64,000 nucleotides of DNA from Chthonobacter rhizosphaerae (GCF_013839525.1 NZ_JACDIS010000001.1:558001-622000); one strand, 5' to 3'. Shown: positions 15,665 through 24,986, numbered from the stretch's first letter. Notes: generated from the letters alone by a model not told the origin. Translations and numbers: made by a program.

Positions 15665-18632
15665 GGATGCGGTTTCCTTCCGGATCGACGAAGCAGGGCG
15701 GCACGATCTCGGCCAGCATGTCCGTGTTGCGGATGCCGTCCCAGACCCGGACGACCTCGCCCAGGCGGTCAGGCCCGCCGGCCACCATGGCGAGCGCGAT
15801 GGACGACCGGGCCGTGGGCGACCAGGCGGCGGAGGTGATCCAGCCGAGGTCGTTGGCCGCCTCCGGAGCCGCGCCCTTGGCGAGCACGTGGGCGCCGCCG
15901 CGCAGCCGATCGGCCGCATCGACCGGCTTCAGGCCGACCAGCCTGGCCCGCCGCCCGTCGGTCAGATCCTGGCGGGCCGACAGCACGCGGCCGACATGGT
16001 CCTTGTCCGTCGCGAGGGCCGGGGCGAGCCCGAGATCGGCCGCGGTGGTCTGGCCGTTGATCTCGGCGCCCGCCGGGTAGCCCTTCTCCACCCGCATCAC
16101 GGCCATCGCCTCGGTGCCGTAGGCCGTGATGCCGTGCTCGGCGCCGACCTCCATGATCCGCCGCGCGAAGGCCTCGCCGTAGCGGGCCGGCACGCCGATC
16201 TCGAATGCCCGCTCGCCCGAGAAGGAGAGGCCGTAGAGCCGGGCCGGCACGCCGCCGCACACGGTCACCTCGCGGCAGCTCATGGGCGGAAAACCCGCCA
16301 TGTCCACCACGGTCGGCGCGTCCACGAGGGCGCCCACCACCCGGGCCGACTTCGGACCAGCCACGGCGAGCTGCGCCCAGGCGTCGGTCACGGCCGTCAG
16401 CGTCACGTCGAGGTCCGGCCACAGCACCTGCCGGCAGTATTGCATGTGCCGGTAGACCGCCGCCGCGTGGACGGTGGACACGAAGGCGAAGAAGCGGTCC
16501 GGCGCGAAACGGGCGATCATCCCGTCGTCCTTCACGATTCCGTCCTCGCGCAGCATCACCATGTAGCCGCAGGAGCCGACCGGAATGGCGCTCGGCCGGG
16601 TGGCGCAGACACGGTCCAGGTAGGCGGCCGCGTCGGGGCCCTCCACCTCGATCTTGCCGAGCGTGGAGACGTCGGTCACGCCGACGGCGGACCGTACGGT
16701 CTCCACCTCCCGGTTGACCGTCTGGAGCCAGTCCGTCTCGCCGGACCGCGGGAAGTATTGCGGCCGCTTCCACTGGCCGACATCCACGAACACCGCGCCG
16801 AGCTCCTGCGCCCAGCCGTGCACCGGGGTGCGCCGGACCGGCCGGAAGGCCGTGCCCCGGTGCCCGCCGGCGACCGCCCCGATCGCCAGCGGCACGGTCG
16901 GCGGCCGGGCGAGGGTCACGCCCGTCTGCGGGATCGACTGGTGGCTGAGCAGCGCCATGATGGCGAGGCCGTCCGTGTTCGACGTCCGCCCCTGGTCCGT
17001 CGCCATGCCGAGGGTGGTGTAGCGCTTCAGGTGCTCCACCGACCGGAAGCCTTCCCGGTGGGCCAGCATCACGTCCGAGGCGGCCACGTCGTGCTGCAGG
17101 TCGACGAAGGCCTTGGCGCCGATGTCGCCCGGCGCGGGCTGCCACCAGGCGGTGCCGACGTCATGGCGCACCACGGCCGTGGTGGGCATCCGGATCGGTT
17201 TCATGGCGATGCCGATCTCCCCGAGGGCGTCGCCCGCCGCCCGGATGCCGTCGGCGAGGTCCGCCGAAAGCCCGTAGTGGCCGGCGGCGGCGCCGGCGCA
17301 GCGGATCCCCTTCACCGGCTGCGGGATCACGAACCCGGCGATCCGCTCGTTCCAGGTCGGCCGCACGCCGAAGTGGCTGATCAGCTGGATCGACGGATTG
17401 AAGCCGCCGGAGACCGCCACGACGTCGACGTCGAGGCGGGATGTCCCGGCGGCGCTGGCGACGTCGATGGCGGTCACGCCGAGCCGGCCATGGGTGTTCG
17501 TCACGCGCCCACCGGGGACGGTGCGCACCCGGGCGCCCACGTCCTCGAACCCGGGCGGCGTGGCGCCCCGCGTGTCGATCACTGCTGCGACGGCGGCGCC
17601 AGCGGCCAGGAGGTCGCGGGCGGCCGTCCAGCCCGCGTCGGTCGCGGTGTACACGGCGATGCTCTTGCCCGCCGCCACCGCGTGCCGGTTGGCGTAGGAC
17701 TGAACGGCCCCGGCCAGCATGACGCCCGGCCGGTCGTTGTTGGGAAACACGATCGGCCGTTCGGTCGCGCCGGTCGCCAAGATGGCGGCCTTTGCGACGA
17801 TGGTCCAGAAGCGCTGCCGGGGCTGGTGGGCCTTCGGCGCCGGCATGTTGTCGGCCACCCGCTCCACCGCCGCGAACGTGCCCTGGTCGAAGGCCGCCAC
17901 CACGGCGGTCCGGGTCAGCACGGTCACGGTGGGCAGGGCCTTCAGTTCGGCCGCGACCGCGTCGGCGAAGTCCGGCCCGGACTGCCCGTCCACCTCGACC
18001 CGTTCGGCGAGGAGCCGCCCGCCGAGGCGGACGTCGTCGTCGCAAAGAACCACCCGCGCGCCGGCGCGTCCGGCGGAGAGCGCCGCCATCAGGCCGGCCG
18101 GCCCGCCGCCGACCACGAGGAGGTCGCAGTGGAGGTGGTCGCGCTCGTAGGCGTCCGGATCGGCGACGCCCGCCGCCCGGCCGAGGCCGGCCGCGCGCCG
18201 GATGATCGGCTCGTAGACCTTCTCCCAGAAGGATGCCGGCCACATGAAGGTCTTGTAGTAGAAGCCGGCCGCGAACGCCGGCTTCAGGAGGCCGTTGACC
18301 GCCATGGCGTCGAATTGGAGAGACGGCCAGCGGTTCTGGCTCATGGACTCCAGGCCGTCGTAGAGCTCCACGACCGTGGCCTTGGTGTTCGGCTCGCGCC
18401 GCGCGCCGCTCCGCAGCTCCACCAGCGCGTTCGGCTCCTCGTGCCCCGCCGACAGGACGCCGCGCGGGCGGTGGTACTTGAACGAGCGGCCGAACAGCCG
18501 CACGCCGTTGGCAAGGAGCGCGGACGCCAGGGTGTCGCCCGGATGGCCGCCGTAGACGGCGCCGTCGAACGTGAAAGAGAGCCGGCGCGCGCGGTTGATC
18601 AGCCCGCCGGTCGGGAGGCGATGGGAGGTCAC
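15654..18632 (-). CDS. mgdC: N-methylglutamate dehydrogenase subunit C (sarcosine oxidase alpha-like)
   Basis: A 992-residue SoxA-type subunit. Order of domains: an N-terminal ferredoxin-like region (about 15-90, FTFDGAVYGGHPGDTLASAL), a dinucleotide-binding flavoprotein domain (GGGPAG at 175-180, with VFPNNDRPGVMLAG further on), a central SoxA domain, and a C-terminal GcvT-like folate domain (EVEGPDAAAYLDRV, AVMRVEKGYPAGAEI). It oxidises N-methylglutamate to glutamate with the C1 unit handed to tetrahydrofolate. Start is GTG at 18632, overlapping the mgdB stop by 4 bases (GTGA). The length is normal for the family, and no frameshift is visible. Confidence 0.92.
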   Translation of the reverse strand: MTSHRLPTGGLINRARRLSFTFDGAVYGGHPGDTLASALLANGVRLFGRSFKYHRPRGVLSAGHEEPNALVELRSGARREPNTKATVVELYDGLESMSQNRWPSLQFDAMAVNGLLKPAFAAGFYYKTFMWPASFWEKVYEPIIRRAAGLGRAAGVADPDAYERDHLHCDLLVVGGGPAGLMAALSAGRAGARVVLCDDDVRLGGRLLAERVEVDGQSGPDFADAVAAELKALPTVTVLTRTAVVAAFDQGTFAAVERVADNMPAPKAHQPRQRFWTIVAKAAILATGATERPIVFPNNDRPGVMLAGAVQSYANRHAVAAGKSIAVYTATDAGWTAARDLLAAGAAVAAVIDTRGATPPGFEDVGARVRTVPGGRVTNTHGRLGVTAIDVASAAGTSRLDVDVVAVSGGFNPSIQLISHFGVRPTWNERIAGFVIPQPVKGIRCAGAAAGHYGLSADLADGIRAAGDALGEIGIAMKPIRMPTTAVVRHDVGTAWWQPAPGDIGAKAFVDLQHDVAASDVMLAHREGFRSVEHLKRYTTLGMATDQGRTSNTDGLAIMALLSHQSIPQTGVTLARPPTVPLAIGAVAGGHRGTAFRPVRRTPVHGWAQELGAVFVDVGQWKRPQYFPRSGETDWLQTVNREVETVRSAVGVTDVSTLGKIEVEGPDAAAYLDRVCATRPSAIPVGSCGYMVMLREDGIVKDDGMIARFAPDRFFAFVSTVHAAAVYRHMQYCRQVLWPDLDVTLTAVTDAWAQLAVAGPKSARVVGALVDAPTVVDMAGFPPMSCREVTVCGGVPARLYGLSFSGERAFEIGVPARYGEAFARRIMEVGAEHGITAYGTEAMAVMRVEKGYPAGAEINGQTTAADLGLAPALATDKDHVGRVLSARQDLTDGRRARLVGLKPVDAADRLRGGAHVLAKGAAPEAANDLGWITSAAWSPTARSSIALAMVAGGPDRLGEVVRVWDGIRNTDMLAEIVPPCFVDPEGNRIHDA

Positions 18633-18946
18633 GACGCCACCTCCATGGTGCGGACCACGGCCGGCGCGGGCTCCTCCTCGCCGGCCGCGTAGGCGACCTC
18701 GAGGATGTCGTGGGTGCGCGTGTCGCGCGTGACCAGGAGCCAGCTCTGGCAGCCGATGCCGTGGTACCAGTGCTCCACGTGAAGGCCGGCCGGATTGTCG
18801 CGAAGGTACACGTAGTCCACGAAGGCCTCTCGGGCCGCCGGCGTGTCGAGCTCATGGGCCTCGAACACGGGCCTCTGGCGGGCCTCGCCGTGGACGGTGA
18901 ACTCGATCACGTCGCGAGGGCCGCAGAACGGACAGGGGATGCGCAT
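18629..18946 (-). CDS. mgdB: N-methylglutamate dehydrogenase subunit B (sarcosine oxidase delta-like)
   Basis: A 105-residue SoxD-family subunit with the zinc-binding start MRIPCPFCGPRDVIEF and the family end segment HVEHWYHGIGCQSWLLVTRDT. The small delta subunit holds structural zinc in the heterotetramer. It is 19 bp downstream of mgdA and overlaps mgdC by 4 bases. Start ATG at 18946. Confidence 0.93.
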   Translation of the reverse strand: MRIPCPFCGPRDVIEFTVHGEARQRPVFEAHELDTPAAREAFVDYVYLRDNPAGLHVEHWYHGIGCQSWLLVTRDTRTHDILEVAYAAGEEEPAPAVVRTMEVAS

Positions 18947-18965
18947 CTGGTGACACTCGTCTCGG

Positions 18966-20216
18966 TCAGTGGAGGTTCGGAGAGGGGCCGACCCCCTTCT
19001 CGTCGATGACGCGGCCGGTCGCGAACCGGTCGAGGCGATAGGCCGCCGCGGCCGGATGGGGCGTCCCGCGGGCGAGAAGGTGGGCGAAGCAGAAGCCCGA
19101 CGCCGGCGTCGCCTTGAAGCCGCCGTAGCACCAGCCGCCGTTCAGGTAGAGGCCGTCCACGGGCGTCTCGTCGATGATGGGCGAGCCGTCCATGCTCATG
19201 TCCATGATGCCGCCCCAGCTGCGCAGGATGCGGAGCCGGCCGATCATCGGCATTAGCGCCATGGCGTTCTCGGTCACGTCCGCGAAGGTGGAGAGGCTGC
19301 CGCGCTGGGCATAGGACGGGAACGGGTCGAGGTCGCCGCCGAAGACGAGGCCGCCCTTGTCCGACTGGCTGATGTAGAAGTGCCCGGCCCCGAAGGTGAT
19401 CACCGTGTCGATCAGCGGCTTGACGCCCTCCGACACGAAGGCCTGCAGCACGTGGCTCTCGATCGGCAGGCGCAGGCCCGCCAGGGCGGCCACCTTGGAG
19501 GAATTGCCGGCGACCGCCATGCCGACGGTCTTCGCGCCGATCGGCCCGCGGGTCGTCTCCACCCCGACCACGCGGCCGTCGTCCATCCGGAAGCCGGTGA
19601 CCTCGCAGTTCTCGATGATGTCGACCCCGCGCGCGTCCGCGCCGCGGGCATAGCCCCACACCACCGCATCGTGCCGGGCGGTGCCGCCGCGCCGGTGGAG
19701 GAGGCCACCCTGGATCGGAAAGCGGGCGTTGTCGAAGTCGAGGTAGGGAGCGATCGCCCGCACCCCGTCGCGGTCCAGGAGTTCCGCGTCCACCCCGTGG
19801 AGCCGCATGGCGTTGCCGCGCCGCACGTAGGCGTCGCGCTGGCCGTCCGAGTGGTAGAGGTTCAGCACGCCGCGCTGGCTCACCATGGCGTTGTAGTTGA
19901 AGTCCTGCTCCAGGCCCTCCCAGAGCTTCATGGAGAACTCGTAGAAGGGAATGTTGCCGGGCAGCATGTAGTTGGACCGGATGATGGTCGTGTTCCGGCC
20001 GACGTTGCCCGAGCCGACCCAGCCCTTCTCCAGGACGGCCACGTTGGTGACGCCGAACTCCTTGGCGAGATAGTAGGCGGTCGCCAGCCCATGCCCGCCG
20101 CCGCCGATGATGATGACGTCGTAAGCCGGTTTCGGAGACGCCTTGCGCCAGTGCGGTGTCCAGCCGGACTGGCCGGTCAGCGCGTTCCGCAGGACAGAGA
20201 AACCAGAGAACCTCAT
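18966..20216 (-). CDS. mgdA: N-methylglutamate dehydrogenase subunit A (sarcosine oxidase beta-like)
   Basis: A 416-residue FAD-dependent amine oxidoreductase of the SoxB/DadA type. FAD motif GGGGHG at 38-43 in YDVIIIGGGGHGLATAYYLA; NTTIIRSNYMLPGN matches the covalent-flavin/substrate region of heterotetrameric sarcosine oxidase beta; C-terminal NGGWCYGGFKATPASG closes the FAD domain. It carries the amine-oxidising site of the MgdABCD complex. ATG at 20216 follows AAGGAACG. A perfect 11-bp hairpin lies in the 72-bp gap to gmaS. Confidence 0.92.
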   Translation of the reverse strand: MRFSGFSVLRNALTGQSGWTPHWRKASPKPAYDVIIIGGGGHGLATAYYLAKEFGVTNVAVLEKGWVGSGNVGRNTTIIRSNYMLPGNIPFYEFSMKLWEGLEQDFNYNAMVSQRGVLNLYHSDGQRDAYVRRGNAMRLHGVDAELLDRDGVRAIAPYLDFDNARFPIQGGLLHRRGGTARHDAVVWGYARGADARGVDIIENCEVTGFRMDDGRVVGVETTRGPIGAKTVGMAVAGNSSKVAALAGLRLPIESHVLQAFVSEGVKPLIDTVITFGAGHFYISQSDKGGLVFGGDLDPFPSYAQRGSLSTFADVTENAMALMPMIGRLRILRSWGGIMDMSMDGSPIIDETPVDGLYLNGGWCYGGFKATPASGFCFAHLLARGTPHPAAAAYRLDRFATGRVIDEKGVGPSPNLH

Positions 20217-20247
20217 CGAACCACGTTCCTTGCTCGTTGCCCTTCAG

Positions 20248-20276
20248 GGCGGCGCCGGAAGCCTCCCGGCGCCGCC
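20248..20276 (-). other. Intercistronic hairpin between gmaS and mgdA
   Basis: Perfect 11-bp arms GGCGGCGCCGG (20248-20258) and CCGGCGCCGCC (20266-20276), 7-base loop, 12 bp after the gmaS stop in the direction of transcription. No U-run; could set the gmaS to mgd expression ratio. Confidence 0.5.
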
Positions 20277-20288
20277 ACGGCCGACTGG

Positions 20289-21590
20289 TCAGCAGTCGAG
20301 CGTGTTGTCGCGCTCCCATTGGGACAGGTGGCGCGTATAGGAGCTCCACTCCTGGTTCTTCATCTTGACGAAGGCCGACACGAAGGAGCTGCCGAGCCCC
20401 TCGCGCAGGGCCTCGGACCGGTCCAGGAGCCGGATCGCGTCCAGCATGTTGAGCGGCAGCCGCTTGGCGTCGGTCACCGTGTGGCCCTCGGCATACATGT
20501 CGATGTCGAGGCGCTGGCCCGGGCTGAGGTTCCGCCGCAGGCCGTCGAGCCCGGCCGCCAGGATGGACGCCTGGAGGAGGTACGGGTTGGCGGCGCCGTC
20601 CGCGAGGCGGAACTCGAACCGGCCGCCGTCCGGGATGCGGATCATGTGGGTCCGGTTGTTGCCCGTATAGGTGATCGAGTTCGGCGCCCAGGTGGCGCCC
20701 GAGGTGGTCCGCGGCGCGCTGATCCGCTTGTAGGAGTTCACCGTCGGGTTGGTGATGGCGCACATGGCGTCGGCGTGCTCCATCAGGCCGCCGAGGAAGC
20801 GGTAGCCCACGTCCGAAACGCCGAGCTCGCCGGCCGGATCGTCGAACACGTTGCGCTCGCCGCGCCAGAGCGACACGTGGCTGTGGCAGCCGGAGCCGGT
20901 CTGGTTGAGGAAGGGCTTCGGCATGAAGGTCGCCCGCATGCCGTGCTTCTCGGCGATCGACTTCATCATGTACTTGAAGAAGGAGTGGCGGTCGGCCGTC
21001 AGCAGGGCCTCGTCATACTCCCAGTTCATCTCGAACTGGCCGTTCGCGTCCTCGTGGTCGCTCTGGTACGGGTTCCAGCCGAGCTGGAGCATGTAGTCGC
21101 AGACCTCGCTGATGATGTCGTAGCGCCGCATCAGCGCCTGCTGGTCGTAGCAGGACTTGGTCTGCCCGTCGGCCTGGTCGAAGCAGCCGCTGCCGTCCGG
21201 CTTCAGGAGGAAGAACTCGCACTCCACGCCGGCCTTCATGGTGTAGCCGCTCTCGGCGGCGGACCGGATCGTCCGCTTCAGCACCGTGCGCGGGCACTGC
21301 TCCACCGGCCGCTCGTCCATCCACAGGTCGGCCGCGAGCCAGCCCACCTCCGGCTTCCACGGCAGCTGGATGAGGCTGGCCGGATCCGGGCGCGCGAACA
21401 GGTCCGGCATGGCCGGGGTCATGTCGAGCCAGGTCGCGAAGCCGGCGAAGCCCGCGCCGGTCACGGCCATCTTGTCGATGGCCTGCGCCGGCACGAGCTT
21501 CGCCCGCATCACGCCGAGAAGATCCGTGTAGGCGATGAGGAAGTATTTGATGCCGCGCGCTCGCGCGATTTCGGAAAGCCTCTCAGACAT
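20289..21590 (-). CDS. gmaS: Gamma-glutamylmethylamide synthetase
   Basis: A 433-residue glutamine-synthetase-type ligase that joins methylamine to the gamma-carboxyl of glutamate with ATP. GS features: VECEFFLLKPDGSG (metal-binding Glu region), GSGCHSHVSLW, NPTVNSYKRISAPR and RIPDGGRFEFRLADGAANPYL. The N-terminal ARARGIKYFLIAYTDLLGVMRAK and the context (mgsABC before, mgdABCD after) distinguish it from GlnA. ATG at 21590, with AGGGAACC upstream. It is 143 bp downstream of mgsC with a hairpin between, so it may be expressed partly independently. Confidence 0.94.
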   Translation of the reverse strand: MSERLSEIARARGIKYFLIAYTDLLGVMRAKLVPAQAIDKMAVTGAGFAGFATWLDMTPAMPDLFARPDPASLIQLPWKPEVGWLAADLWMDERPVEQCPRTVLKRTIRSAAESGYTMKAGVECEFFLLKPDGSGCFDQADGQTKSCYDQQALMRRYDIISEVCDYMLQLGWNPYQSDHEDANGQFEMNWEYDEALLTADRHSFFKYMMKSIAEKHGMRATFMPKPFLNQTGSGCHSHVSLWRGERNVFDDPAGELGVSDVGYRFLGGLMEHADAMCAITNPTVNSYKRISAPRTTSGATWAPNSITYTGNNRTHMIRIPDGGRFEFRLADGAANPYLLQASILAAGLDGLRRNLSPGQRLDIDMYAEGHTVTDAKRLPLNMLDAIRLLDRSEALREGLGSSFVSAFVKMKNQEWSSYTRHLSQWERDNTLDC

Positions 21591-21698
21591 GTCGGTTCCC
21601 TTTGTTCCCCAGTGGCCGAAGGCGGGGCGCTTGTCCTTCTTGGTCTTGGGCGCTGCTCCGGTTTGGATCGTGCCGCCGTCCGGGGCGGCCAACGCGAT

Positions 21699-21727
21699 GG
21701 CCCGCCGGTCGGAGCGACCGGCGGGCC
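21699..21727 (-). other. Intercistronic hairpin between mgsC and gmaS
   Basis: Perfect 13-bp arms GGCCCGCCGGTCG (21699-21711) and CGACCGGCGGGCC (21715-21727) with a 3-base loop, 6 bp after the mgsC stop. No T-run follows on the minus strand. Confidence 0.6.
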
Positions 21728-21733
21728 TTGGAT

Positions 21734-23068
21734 TCAGAAGGAGCCCTGACCGGGGATCCAGTTGGTGCCGGCGAGCGGTACCCCGGCCATCGCGGCCGCC
21801 TCGATGGAGAGCGCCACCAGGTCCTCCGGCTCCAGGTTGTGCACGTGGCTCTTGCCGGCGGCGCGGGCGATGGTCTGGCACTCCAGCGTCATCACGGCCA
21901 GGTAGTTGGCGAGCCGGCGGCCCGCGAGCTCCGGATCGAGCCGCTTGGCGAGGTCCGGGTCCTGGGTGGTGATGCCCGCCGGGTCGCGGCCCTCGTGCCA
22001 GTCGTCATAGGCGCCGGCCGTGGTGCCGAGCTTCTGGTACTCGGCCTCCCAGCGCGGATCGTTGTCGCCGAGCGCGATCAGGGCCGCAGTGCCGATCGCC
22101 ACCGCGTCGGCCCCGAGCGCCAGGGCCTTGGCCATGTCGGCGCCGGAGCGGATGCCGCCGGAGACGATCAGCTGCACCTTCCGGTGCATGCCGAGGTCCT
22201 GGAGGGCCTTCACGGCCGGCCGGATGGCGGCGAGGATCGGGATGCCCACGTGCTCGATGAACACGTCCTGGGTGGCGGCGGTGCCGCCCTGCATGCCGTC
22301 GAGCACCACCACGTCCGCGCCGGCCTTCACGGCGAGCGCCGTGTCGTAGTAGGGCCGCGACGCGCCGACCTTCACGTAGATCGGCTTCTCCCAGTCGGTG
22401 ATCTCCCGCAGCTCCTCGATCTTGATCTCCAGGTCGTCCGGGCCGGTCCAGTCCGGGTGCCGGCAGGCGGAGCGCTGGTCGATGCCTTCCGGCAGGCAGC
22501 GCATCTTGGCGACGCGCGGGCTGATCTTCTGGCCGAGCAGCATGCCGCCGCCGCCGGGCTTGGCGCCCTGGCCGACCACCACCTCGATGGCGTCGGCGCG
22601 GCGCAGGTCGTCCGGGTTCATGCCGTAGCGCGACGGCAGGTACTGGTAGACGAGCGTCTTGGACTGGCCGCGCTCCTCCGGCGTCATGCCGCCGTCGCCG
22701 GTGGTCGTGGAGGTGCCGATCATCGAGGCGCCCCGGCCGAGCGCCTCCTTGGCCTGGGCGGAGAGCGCCCCGAAGCTCATGCCAGCGATGGTGACGGGCG
22801 TCTTCAGGTGGATCGGCTTCTTGGCGTACCGGGTGCCGAGGACCACGTCCGTCCCGCACTTCTCGCGGTAGCCCTCCAGGGGGTACCGGCTGATCGAGGC
22901 GCCGAGGAACAGGAGATCGTCGAAGTGCGGCAGCTTGCGCTTGGTGCCGCCGCCGCGGATGTCGTAGATGCCGGTGGCGGCCGCGCGCCGGATCTCCGCC
23001 ATGGTGGCGGGATCGAAGGTCGCCGACAGGCGCGGCACGGTCTGGGGAGGACGAGAGTGTTCGTTCAC
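21734..23068 (-). CDS. mgsC: N-methylglutamate synthase subunit C (glutamate-synthase-like FMN domain)
   Basis: A 444-residue protein homologous to the FMN-binding synthase domain of glutamate synthase: AGMSFGALSAQAKEALGRGA, VVGQGAKPGGGGMLLGQKIS, VVVLDGMQGGTAATQ, SGGIRSGADMAKALALGADAV. Three cysteines around MRCLPEGIDQRSAC and TLECQT are candidate Fe-S ligands or neighbours. With MgsA and MgsB it makes N-methylglutamate from gamma-glutamylmethylamide and 2-oxoglutarate. I chose GTG at 23068, with AGGGG seven bases upstream and 13 bp after mgsB; an ATG at 23158 would overlap mgsB and adds non-family residues. Confidence 0.93.
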   Translation of the reverse strand: MNEHSRPPQTVPRLSATFDPATMAEIRRAAATGIYDIRGGGTKRKLPHFDDLLFLGASISRYPLEGYREKCGTDVVLGTRYAKKPIHLKTPVTIAGMSFGALSAQAKEALGRGASMIGTSTTTGDGGMTPEERGQSKTLVYQYLPSRYGMNPDDLRRADAIEVVVGQGAKPGGGGMLLGQKISPRVAKMRCLPEGIDQRSACRHPDWTGPDDLEIKIEELREITDWEKPIYVKVGASRPYYDTALAVKAGADVVVLDGMQGGTAATQDVFIEHVGIPILAAIRPAVKALQDLGMHRKVQLIVSGGIRSGADMAKALALGADAVAIGTAALIALGDNDPRWEAEYQKLGTTAGAYDDWHEGRDPAGITTQDPDLAKRLDPELAGRRLANYLAVMTLECQTIARAAGKSHVHNLEPEDLVALSIEAAAMAGVPLAGTNWIPGQGSF

Positions 23069-23081
23069 GGTGAACCCCTGA

Positions 23082-23789
23082 TCAATAGGCCGAAGCGTTG
23101 TCGACGTGGAAGTTGTAGAGGGTGCGGGCCGAGCCGTAGCGCTTGAACTCGCCGACATCGACCTCGCCGGCGACGCCCGCCTCCTTCAGCTTGGCGTAGA
23201 GTTCGGCGCGATGCTGGTCCTTCATGGGCTTCTCGATGCAGTCCGCCCCGAGGCTCTTCACCGTGCCGCGCACGAACAGCCGGGCCTCGTAGATGGAGTC
23301 CCCGAGCGCGTCGCCGGCGTCGCCGAACACCACGAGGCTGCCCGCCTGGGCCATGAAGGCCGACATGGGGCCGATGGAGCCCTTCACCACGATGTCGATG
23401 CCCTTCATCGAGATGCCGCAGCGGCCCGACGTGTTGCCGTCCACCACCAGAAGGCCGCCCTGGCCGGTCGCGCCGGCCGCCTGGCTGGCGTCGCCCTTCA
23501 CGTAGACTCGCCCGCTCATCATGTTCTCCGCCACGCCGATTCCGACATTGCCGTGGACGATGACCGTGGCGCGCTTGTTCATGCCGGCGCAGTAGTAGCC
23601 CGCGTCGCCGTCCACCTCGACGGTCACGTCGGCGTCGAGGCCGCAGGCGAGCGCGTGGGCGCCGCGCGGGTTGAGGATGCGCCAGTGCGAAAGGTTGGTC
23701 CGGTCGCCCAGCCTGTGCAGGCTCTGGTTCAGCTCCCGCAGGCTGACGGTCGCGAGATCGACGGTCTGAGAGGTCGGAATCGTATTCAT
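23082..23789 (-). CDS. mgsB: N-methylglutamate synthase subunit B (GXGXG domain)
   Basis: A 235-residue protein corresponding to the C-terminal beta-helix (GXGXG) domain of glutamate synthase, with serial glycine repeats such as VHGNVGIGVAENM, YVKGDASQAAGATGQGG and KGSIGPMSAF. It forms a structural part of the MgsABC complex. ATG at 23789 overlaps the mgsA stop by 4 bases (ATGA, 23786-23789). Confidence 0.92.
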   Translation of the reverse strand: MNTIPTSQTVDLATVSLRELNQSLHRLGDRTNLSHWRILNPRGAHALACGLDADVTVEVDGDAGYYCAGMNKRATVIVHGNVGIGVAENMMSGRVYVKGDASQAAGATGQGGLLVVDGNTSGRCGISMKGIDIVVKGSIGPMSAFMAQAGSLVVFGDAGDALGDSIYEARLFVRGTVKSLGADCIEKPMKDQHRAELYAKLKEAGVAGEVDVGEFKRYGSARTLYNFHVDNASAY

Positions 23790-24685
23790 TCGGCGCGGTC
23801 CCAGAAATACACGGTGGCAGGATCGGGTTCGAAGACGCGGGCCTTCTCGATGCCGGGCAGCACGCTGAGGGCGCGGTATTCCGACCCGAAGGCGACATAC
23901 TGGTCGGTCTCGGCCATCACGGCGGGCTTGCAGCCGATGGCGTCCCTCAGAACCCCGAACCCGGTGTCGGTGCCGACCACGAAGGTGTAGAAGCCGTCGA
24001 GGTCGTCGAGAGACGCGCGCAGGGCGTCGTCGAGCTTGTCCCCCTGGCGCAGGCGCCAGGACAGGTAGCCGGCCGCCACTTCCGTGTCGTTCTCCGTGCG
24101 GAAGGTGATGCCCTCGCGGATCAGCCGGCGGCGCACCTGGTTGTGGTTCGACAGGGAGCCGTTGTGCACCAGGCACTGGTCCGATCCGGTCGAATAGGGA
24201 TGGGCGCCGTCGGTGGTGACGGCCGACTCGGTCGCCATGCGGGTGTGGCCGATGCCGTGGGTGCCGCTCATGGACGCCAGCCCGAAGGCCTTCGCGACGT
24301 CCGCCGGCAGTCCGACCTCCTTGTAGACCTCCATCCGGCTGCCGATGGAGGCGACCGTGGCGTCCGGCGCGATCCGGCCGAGCGCCGTCAGGCCGTCCTC
24401 CAGCCGGTCCGCCGGCAGGCTCAGCACCACGTGCGACCCGCGGACCGTGGAGGACACCGGCTCGCCGAGGGCTTCCGAAAGCCCGCTGACCACCGCGTCG
24501 GCGCTGGCGCCGGCCGCGAGGCGGACCGTCACCTTGGTGGTGTCGGCGGACCCGGCGCCATAGACCGCGAAGCCGGCGCTGTCCGGGCCGCGATCGGTCA
24601 TCACTTCGAGCATGGCCGCGAGGTGCTTGCCGAGTTCGGGCTCGAGAGCCGGATCCTTAATGAATATGCCCACAATTCCGCACAT
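23786..24685 (-). CDS. mgsA: N-methylglutamate synthase subunit A (class II glutamine amidotransferase)
   Basis: A 299-residue class II (Ntn) amidotransferase with the catalytic cysteine exposed at the N-terminus: MCGIVGIF, so C2 is the nucleophile after Met removal. Other family marks: DRGPDSAGFAVYG, GIGHTRMATES, HNGSLSNHNQVRR and FRTENDTEVAAGYLSW. It would release methylamine from gamma-glutamylmethylamide within MgsABC. ATG at 24685 is fixed by the MCGI start and the GAGGTGACC upstream; a longer in-frame ATG at 24751 would block the catalytic Cys. First gene of the mgs-gma-mgd run. Confidence 0.94.
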   Translation of the reverse strand: MCGIVGIFIKDPALEPELGKHLAAMLEVMTDRGPDSAGFAVYGAGSADTTKVTVRLAAGASADAVVSGLSEALGEPVSSTVRGSHVVLSLPADRLEDGLTALGRIAPDATVASIGSRMEVYKEVGLPADVAKAFGLASMSGTHGIGHTRMATESAVTTDGAHPYSTGSDQCLVHNGSLSNHNQVRRRLIREGITFRTENDTEVAAGYLSWRLRQGDKLDDALRASLDDLDGFYTFVVGTDTGFGVLRDAIGCKPAVMAETDQYVAFGSEYRALSVLPGIEKARVFEPDPATVYFWDRAE

Positions 24686-24986
24686 CGAGGTCACCTCTGT
24701 GGCCAAGGAGTTTCTTTGAACGAAACTAGTGTGCGCAGTAGGAAAACACAAGCGGATTTTTTGCCCGCCGAGGATAGAGTTTTCTCACGGCGAAACTCAC
24801 CCGTCCAGGTCAATGCTTAGGCAGCCCACCCTGGCGGTTGACCGACCGGGCGGCAGTGCCGGGGCCGGACGGGCGACGCGGCAACGGCCCGGCACAGATC
24901 CGCCCCAAATCGACCCGATCGTGACAGTCGGGGCGTTGTTTCAGCCCCGGCCAGCCAGGTATCTGACGAGATCGGGAGGCGGCGTC
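24686..24986. promoter_or_regulatory. Divergent regulatory region of the mgs operon
   Basis: A 301-bp gap between mgsA (minus) and the frameshifted membrane gene (plus). It has a locally AT-richer patch (24709-24800) with two dyads: AGTTTC (24709-24714) with GAAACT (24722-24727), and GAGTTT (24777-24782) with AAACTC (24793-24798). Their centres are about 70 bp apart. The repeated motif suggests binding sites for a regulator of the mgs-gma-mgd genes; no convincing promoter hexamers were identified. The rest (24800-24986) shows nothing notable. Confidence 0.35.

Noticed and set aside
15198-18692. An 1164-codon plus-strand open frame
   Set aside because: Antisense to mgdC and mgdD, with no recognisable domain and a composition typical of shadow frames.
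15068-20216. A conventional sarcosine oxidase operon (soxBDAG)
   Set aside because: The domain order is identical, but direct linkage to mgsABC and gmaS makes N-methylglutamate dehydrogenase the better call.
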